From: Micrococcales bacterium
Lineage (GTDB): Bacteria; Actinomycetota; Actinomycetes; Actinomycetales; Dermatophilaceae
Assembly: GCA_003157445.1 (NCBI GenBank)
Contig: PMJN01000167.1
Span: 1-11,229, forward strand
Length of the DNA: 11,229 nt
Direction of reading: 5' to 3'
In this document: positions 6,094 through 11,229 of the stretch, piece after piece
Layout: each line of letters opens with the position of its first letter
Position numbering within the stretch: the first letter of the stretch is position 1
Position numbers and translations under genes: made by a program
The notes under the pieces: model-generated
The model's database searches: none
Seen by the model: the letters and a program-made list of their open reading frames with translations, nothing else
What the model was told of the DNA's origin: nothing

Positions 6094-7065
6094 TCACCAT
6101 GCGTAGTCCTCGGGCGCGGTCTTGTGCCCGGGGAAGATCTCATCCAGTCGGGTCAGTGTCGCCGCGTCGAGGCTGACGTCCAGGGCGCGCAGTGCGGCGT
6201 CCAGCTGTTCCTGGGTTCGGGGTCCGACGATGGGTGCGGTCACGGCGGGCTGCGCCAGCAACCATGCGAGCCCGACGTCTGCTGGCTGGTGGCCCAGCTG
6301 GTCTGCAAGGTCTTCGTACTGCTGGATCTGGTCCCGATGCGTCTTCAGCGTTTCCATTGCTCTGCCCTCGGCCCGGCGGACCCCGTGGGCCTGCTTGCGC
6401 AGCACCCCGCCGAGCAGCCCGCCGTGCAGCGGCGACCACGCGATGATGCCCAAGCCGTACTCCTGCGCCGCCGGAATGACTTCCAGCTCCACAGAGCGGG
6501 TGAGCAGGTTGTAGATGGACTGTTCGCTGACCAGGCCGGGGTAGTTGCGCTGGGCGGCGGCGGCCTGCGCTTGGGCGATGTGCCAGCCGGCGAAGTTGCT
6601 GCTGCCCGAATACAGGATCTTGCCCTGTTGGACGGCCACCTCGATGGCCTGCCAGATCTCATCCCATGGGGTGTCCCGGTCGACGTGGTGGAACTGGTAG
6701 ACGTCGATGTGATCCGTCTGGAGGCGCTGGAGGCTGGCATCCAGCGCCCGGCGGATATTGAGAGCCGAGAGCTTGTTGTCATTGGGCCGGTCCGTCATGG
6801 CGCCGAATAGTTTGGTGGCCAGCACTGTCTTCTCACGGCGCTGCCCGCCCTTGGCGAACCAGCGACCGAGGATCTCTTCGGTCCAGCCGCGGTGCTCGGT
6901 GCCGCCATACACATTGGCCGTGTCAAAGAAGTTGATCCCCGCCTCTTGGGCGGAGTCCATGATGGAGTGGGCGGCCGGCTCATCGGTCTGTGGACCGAAA
7001 TTCATCGTGCCCAGGCACAGACGCGAGACGGACAGTCCGGAACGGCCAAGATGTGTGTACTGCAT
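6094..7065 (-). CDS. Aldo-keto reductase (second gene of the operon)
   Basis: A 323-residue aldo-keto reductase with all four catalytic residues: D48 and Y53 in FFDTANVYGG, K85 in VLATKLFG, and H126 in DVYQFHHVD. SSNFAGWHIAQAQ, SEQSIYNLLTRSVE and AWSPLHGGLLGG follow as the usual barrel strands, and GPRTQEQLDAAL is the cofactor-binding end. The NDNKLS insert after residue 90 and the EHRGWTEE region resemble the group of ion-channel-beta-subunit-like AKRs that reduce aldehydes. It differs clearly from the AKR at 4087, so the pair is not a recent duplication. The ATG at 7065 is chosen over one six codons upstream because AAGGA lies eight bases before it. It starts 30 bases after the regulator gene's last stop, indicating cotranscription. 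Substrate unknown. Confidence 0.93.
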   Translation of the reverse strand: MQYTHLGRSGLSVSRLCLGTMNFGPQTDEPAAHSIMDSAQEAGINFFDTANVYGGTEHRGWTEEILGRWFAKGGQRREKTVLATKLFGAMTDRPNDNKLSALNIRRALDASLQRLQTDHIDVYQFHHVDRDTPWDEIWQAIEVAVQQGKILYSGSSNFAGWHIAQAQAAAAQRNYPGLVSEQSIYNLLTRSVELEVIPAAQEYGLGIIAWSPLHGGLLGGVLRKQAHGVRRAEGRAMETLKTHRDQIQQYEDLADQLGHQPADVGLAWLLAQPAVTAPIVGPRTQEQLDAALRALDVSLDAATLTRLDEIFPGHKTAPEDYAW

Positions 7066-7095
7066 GTGAGAAGTCCTTTTCAATACATGGGTTGG

Positions 7096-8034
7096 CTACT
7101 GCTCAGGGATGTGGTTGCTTTTCGAGTCCGTCGGTGATGCATCAACGTCCATGTCCTCAGGCGGCGAACTGGCCGACAGCGGGTTGTCGCTGTTGGACTC
7201 GCTGTGAGCCCAGCTGCTCAAGAGCCGCAGCCCATCGTGGGAGGGGGACCCAGGTTTGGTGGAGTAGATCCGCAGGCTCTGGTCCGCATCGTCTGGCAGG
7301 ACCAGGGTTTCGAAGTCAAGCTCAAGGTCACCGACGGTCCGGTGGTGCAGACGCACCCTCCCTCAGGGCCGCGTCGTCACGTGGTGGCCGGCCCACCATT
7401 GCCGGAAGTGCTCGCTGGTGACGGCTAGTTCGCCCACCAGCTGATTGGCCTGTGGATCGGCCGGATGGCGCCCGACATCCACCCGCAGCGCCGCCACGGT
7501 TTCGGCGGCGACGGCCTTCCAATCCCGGAACAACTCCCTGGCGCCGGTTTCAAGGATGATCCAGCGGCTCAGGTTGCGCTCACGGACCGGCAGGTCAGAG
7601 AAGTCGGTGAAGAGCAGATTCGCCATGCGGTTGCTGGACAGCACGTCGGTCCGGCGCCCCAGCACCAGGGCCGGGGTATCGCCGATAGCGTCCAGCAGCT
7701 GCCATAGGCCAGGGCGGACCCGTTGTACCGGGGCCGGCGACTTGGACGATGGTGGGCAGTTGTGCAGCAGATCCAACATATGTGCGCGCTCCGTGGCATC
7801 CAGCTGGAGGGCGCGGGCCACGGCGTCCACCACGGCCTGGGAGGGCCGGATCTGGCGCCCTTGTTCCAAACGGGTGTAGTAGTCGGTGCTGACTCCCGCA
7901 ACCTGGGCGATCTCCTCGCGGCGCAACCCGGGTACGCGGCGGGGTGTCGACGTCGTGGGCAGCCCTGCCGCTTCGGGGCTCATCCTGGCTCGCATGACCC
8001 GCAGGACCTGTCCAAACTCTGCGCTCTGACCCAT
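7096..8034 (-). pseudogene. XRE-family regulator with MmyB-like ligand domain, interrupted by in-frame TGA
   Basis: From ATG 8034 the frame gives 223 residues, a TGA at 7365-7363, then 88 more codons in the same frame to the TAG at 7098-7096. Residues 25-60 form the helix-turn-helix (RVPGLRREEIAQVAGVSTDY followed by YTRLEQGRQ). From about residue 100 there is the MmyB-like ligand-binding fold (RPGLWQLLDAIGDTPALVLG, then LSRWIILE and FRQWWAGHHV). Family members continue after WWA..HV with a G..R.HH..VG.L.L.YE segment, here GRVRLHHRTVGDLELDFE, in exact register across the TGA. So one codon was changed, with no indel. The last part (SPSHDGLRLLSSW) is intact, followed by an unusually long acidic/Ser tail. 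It is the first gene of the AKR operon and divergent from the third AKR, so it probably controls both. Truncated protein or base-call error cannot be told apart here. Confidence 0.8.
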
Positions 8035-8127
8035 GACTCTATTCTGTCCCGCGCCACACCCGGGTTCGACGCCCAACGTAGGTCTGCTGGTCCTAGGAAG
8101 AGCAGGGACAGTTCGGGAATCCAAACT

Positions 8128-9014
<887 letters not shown>

Positions 9015-9059
9015 AGCGGCAGAACCCCGGCTGAGGCGACCACTGCGATCCTGGTTAGG

Positions 9060-9073
9060 GCCAGCGGGCTGGC
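9060..9073. terminator. Short hairpin between convergent AKR and ClC genes
   Basis: GCCAG-CGGG-CTGGC forms a 5-bp stem with a 4-nt loop in the 72-bp gap between two convergent stop codons. It could serve as a bidirectional terminator, but the stem is short and no T tract follows on either strand. Confidence 0.25.
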
Positions 9074-9086
9074 GCCTTGAGGATGT

Positions 9087-11198
9087 CTACGGCTTTGATG
9101 ACGCGAGCTGTGCGAGTTGGCTCAGATCGGCGGAAGAGCCGAGGACCATCATTCGGTCACCTGGACCGATGACGGTATCGCCGGTGGGTGCGATGACCTC
9201 ATGGCCCCTCTCGATCGAGGTGATGAGAACGCCTCGCGGAATCTGCGCTGTGCGCAGGGTTGTGCCAACAACCGAGGCGTGCTCTGCAACAACGATGTCC
9301 GACATCCCGGTCGCCCCGCCGAGCTCGGAGGCCTGGCGAAGGCGTGTCTGTAGTGCGCGGCGGTAGCTGGCGACGATGTCCGAGGTGGCAATCGTCCCGA
9401 TCACGCGTCGCTGGCCGTCCACGACAGCAGCCCATGTCTGCAACGTCGAGGTCAGGAGGTCCAGGCCCTCGTCCAGATGCCGATCCTGGTGGATGGGCGC
9501 AAAGCTCGCATCGACCAGACTGGCAACTTTGGCAGTCTCTGATTCCTGGGTTGCTTTTCGCAGGGCTTCCAGCCCGATGACACCAAGGTAGCGACCCTGG
9601 GGGTCGACTAGCGGTGCAGCCGCCACACCGGCCCTCTGCATCTGCTGCTCGGCCGTGGCTGGGTTCATCGACTCGCTCAGCACACAGCGCGCAGGCGCCA
9701 TGGCCTGGGCAGTGGTAACGACTGCGAGCAGGGGCAGGCCCGTCAGGATTCGGTGCGCGGGCGATTCGGCTCGGCTCAGGAGCTGGCTTCGGTAGATAGT
9801 CTCGTCGGTTCGGCGGACGATGAGCGTCGCAAGTCCGATTGCCACCATGGCAGGCACCATCATGGACAAAGATCCGGTCATTTCGCCGACCATGATCATG
9901 ATCGCCAGCGGGGCTCGGGAGATGCTCCCGAAGCAGGCCATCATCCCGACGATCACGTACGGTGCGGGGTCACTGCCAAGGCTTGGTACTACTGGTTCCA
10001 GCAGCCGCCACACCGCTGCCCCGAGGAACCCTCCGATCACCATGCCTGGGCCGAAGATGCCTCCCGAGCCACCGGAGCCGATGGAGAGCCCGGTCGTGAC
10101 GATCCGTGCAAGTGGCAGGATGAGCACGATCCAGAGCGGGATATGAAGCAGCTGCGGTCCAAGGCTCAGCTGAATCCAGCCGTAGCCCGTTCCGAGCACC
10201 TGGGGAATGGCCAGCGCGATGCACCCGACGATGAGCCCGCCGATCGCGGGTCGCACCCACCGGGGGAACGGCAGGCGGGCGAAGACCTCTGAGATCCCGT
10301 AGAAGCCTTTGGCGTACAGGAGGCCGACGAGTCCGGCGAGGATACCGATAACCCCGAACCAGAGGAGCTGGCTCGCATCTGTCAGGTGGTAGTTCCCGAC
10401 GTAGCCAAACAAGGGTCCGAAGCCTTCGATCGACCCCCAGACTGCATATCCCACGATGGAGGCAATGAACGAGGGCAGCAGTGCCTCAACCTCGAAGTCG
10501 TCGCGGTACATGATCTCGGTAGCCAAGATCGCACCACCCAGAGGGGCGCCAAAGATCGCTCCGATACCGGAGCCGATCCCGCTGCCAACAGCGATACGCG
10601 CGTCCGCCGGGCTGAGGTCGAAGAACCGGGCAAGCAACGAACCAAAGCCCGCGCTGATCTGACCTGTGGGTCCTTCTCGTCCTCCGGAGCCGCCGGAGCC
10701 GATGGTGAGCGCTGAGGCAATAATTTTGACGAAGACTGTCCTGAGTCGAATGCCCCGAGGGTTGTGGTGCACTGCGGAGATCGCAGCATCGGTCCCATGT
10801 CCCTGTGCGTCTGGAGCGATCGTGAACACCAGGATCGCGCCGGCCAGGGCCCCCACGCAGGCAACGAGCGGTATGGCCCAGGGCCGAACGAAATACGGGG
10901 AGGCAGCCCGACCCCCTTCACCGACAGGGGTGGGTACCGTGTAACCAGCGATGACCTGCAGGAAGAGGTATGAAGCAGCGCGGAGTGCTTCGAAGAAGAC
11001 CACTGCGCCCAGGCCGGCAATGATGCCGATGAGGGTGCCCAGGACGAGCCATTTCTGGGTGTACGAGGCTGAAGCCAGCCAGCGGGAGGCGCGAGCCCGC
11101 AGCGACCGCATCGGGGCTCGCCACCGACGGACCACTAGGAGCACGGGCGACTCCGCACTGCTAGGGGTGGCCGCGGATAGGGACAGGTCAGCACGCAT
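9087..11198 (-). CDS. ClC chloride channel/transporter with CBS pair and TrkA-C domain
   Basis: A 703-residue membrane protein. Residues 45-470 form the ClC membrane domain: GHGTDAAI (about 133-140, the first anion-binding loop), GSGGSGGREGP with the gating glutamate E175, GSGGSGGIFGPG (374-385), and Y469 in the place of the conserved pore tyrosine. Two CBS domains follow (about 500-550 and 560-612), then a TrkA-C/RCK-C domain (about 628-700, GVLITSIERGHEVIAPTGDT). CBS pairs usually bind adenine nucleotides, and TrkA-C domains other small ligands, so gating by cell energy or second messengers is likely. At the position of the internal proton glutamate of E. coli ClC, the sequence ATEIMY appears to have Ile (I229). 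The ATG at 11198 has no ribosome site but would suit a leaderless transcript from CATACT seven bases upstream; ATG 11111 is an alternative start. The gene is intact. Confidence 0.93.
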   Translation of the reverse strand: MRADLSLSAATPSSAESPVLLVVRRWRAPMRSLRARASRWLASASYTQKWLVLGTLIGIIAGLGAVVFFEALRAASYLFLQVIAGYTVPTPVGEGGRAASPYFVRPWAIPLVACVGALAGAILVFTIAPDAQGHGTDAAISAVHHNPRGIRLRTVFVKIIASALTIGSGGSGGREGPTGQISAGFGSLLARFFDLSPADARIAVGSGIGSGIGAIFGAPLGGAILATEIMYRDDFEVEALLPSFIASIVGYAVWGSIEGFGPLFGYVGNYHLTDASQLLWFGVIGILAGLVGLLYAKGFYGISEVFARLPFPRWVRPAIGGLIVGCIALAIPQVLGTGYGWIQLSLGPQLLHIPLWIVLILPLARIVTTGLSIGSGGSGGIFGPGMVIGGFLGAAVWRLLEPVVPSLGSDPAPYVIVGMMACFGSISRAPLAIMIMVGEMTGSLSMMVPAMVAIGLATLIVRRTDETIYRSQLLSRAESPAHRILTGLPLLAVVTTAQAMAPARCVLSESMNPATAEQQMQRAGVAAAPLVDPQGRYLGVIGLEALRKATQESETAKVASLVDASFAPIHQDRHLDEGLDLLTSTLQTWAAVVDGQRRVIGTIATSDIVASYRRALQTRLRQASELGGATGMSDIVVAEHASVVGTTLRTAQIPRGVLITSIERGHEVIAPTGDTVIGPGDRMMVLGSSADLSQLAQLASSKP

Positions 11199-11200
11199 AT

Positions 11201-11229
11201 CTTGCAGTATGCAACAATTGTTGTTACTT
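11201..11229 (-). promoter_or_regulatory. Operator/promoter element upstream of the intact ClC (copy 2)
   Basis: The first 20 bases (11201-11220) are identical to 739-758, and seven of the next nine also match. The inverted repeat TTGCA-GTA-TGCAA is at 11202-11214. It overlaps the perfect 12-bp palindrome CAACAATTGTTG (11212-11223), which in copy 1 is imperfect. On the minus strand CATACT (11211-11206) makes a plausible -10, with transcription starting at or next to the ATG at 11198. The window ends here, so the -35 region and any further symmetry cannot be seen. Confidence 0.6.

Noticed and set aside
6091..6810. Plus-strand open frame of 239 codons opposite the second AKR
   Set aside because: Antisense shadow of a gene with a full catalytic tetrad and a good start.

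Overview
The window is high-GC DNA with the gene types of an Actinomycetota (actinobacterial) chromosome: a caa3-type CtaG, a ClC carrying CBS and TrkA-C domains, an XRE regulator with an MmyB-like domain, a class IVb Flp pilin and GTG starts. I cannot name a genus. I see no tRNA, rRNA, CRISPR array, transposase or phage gene.

Left part (1-2460), a worn stress and ion-transport region. On the minus strand the first codons of a ClC chloride transporter run in frame into the last third of a CtaG cytochrome oxidase assembly protein, so a deletion appears to have fused two genes; a one-base frameshift lies inside the CtaG part. Divergent from it is a MarR regulator broken by a one-base deletion, then an intact universal stress protein, then the first ~95 codons of a P-type (proton) ATPase carrying two indels and cut off.

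Middle part (2580-4086). A lone Flp-type pilin (minus) stands divergent from an intact MarR regulator (plus). After it comes a gene-free stretch of ~470 bp with a hairpin just behind the MarR stop, a 17-bp tandem duplication and a near-perfect 26-bp palindrome.

Right-centre (4087-9014), an aldo-keto reductase cluster. A minus-strand operon reads XRE/MmyB regulator, aldo-keto reductase (AKR), NAD-dependent epimerase/dehydratase, AKR. A third AKR of the 2,5-diketogluconate reductase type reads away from the regulator. The four enzymes look like an NAD(P)H-linked set for a carbohydrate or reactive carbonyl, controlled by the regulator; the substrate cannot be read from sequence. The regulator has one in-frame TGA, and the third AKR has a one-base deletion in a C run.

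Right end (9087-11229). A large intact ClC transporter with a CBS pair and a TrkA-C domain is read on the minus strand. Its upstream element (11201-11229) matches, at 27 of 29 positions, the element upstream of the broken ClC at 739-767. Both contain the inverted repeat TTGCA-GTA-TGCAA, which covers a -10-like hexamer. This looks like a shared operator/promoter, probably bound by the MarR encoded next to the first copy, and is the most informative regulatory signal here.

Most lesions are single-base indels in C or A runs. They may be real decay or base-calling errors, and this must be settled before any gene is called dead.
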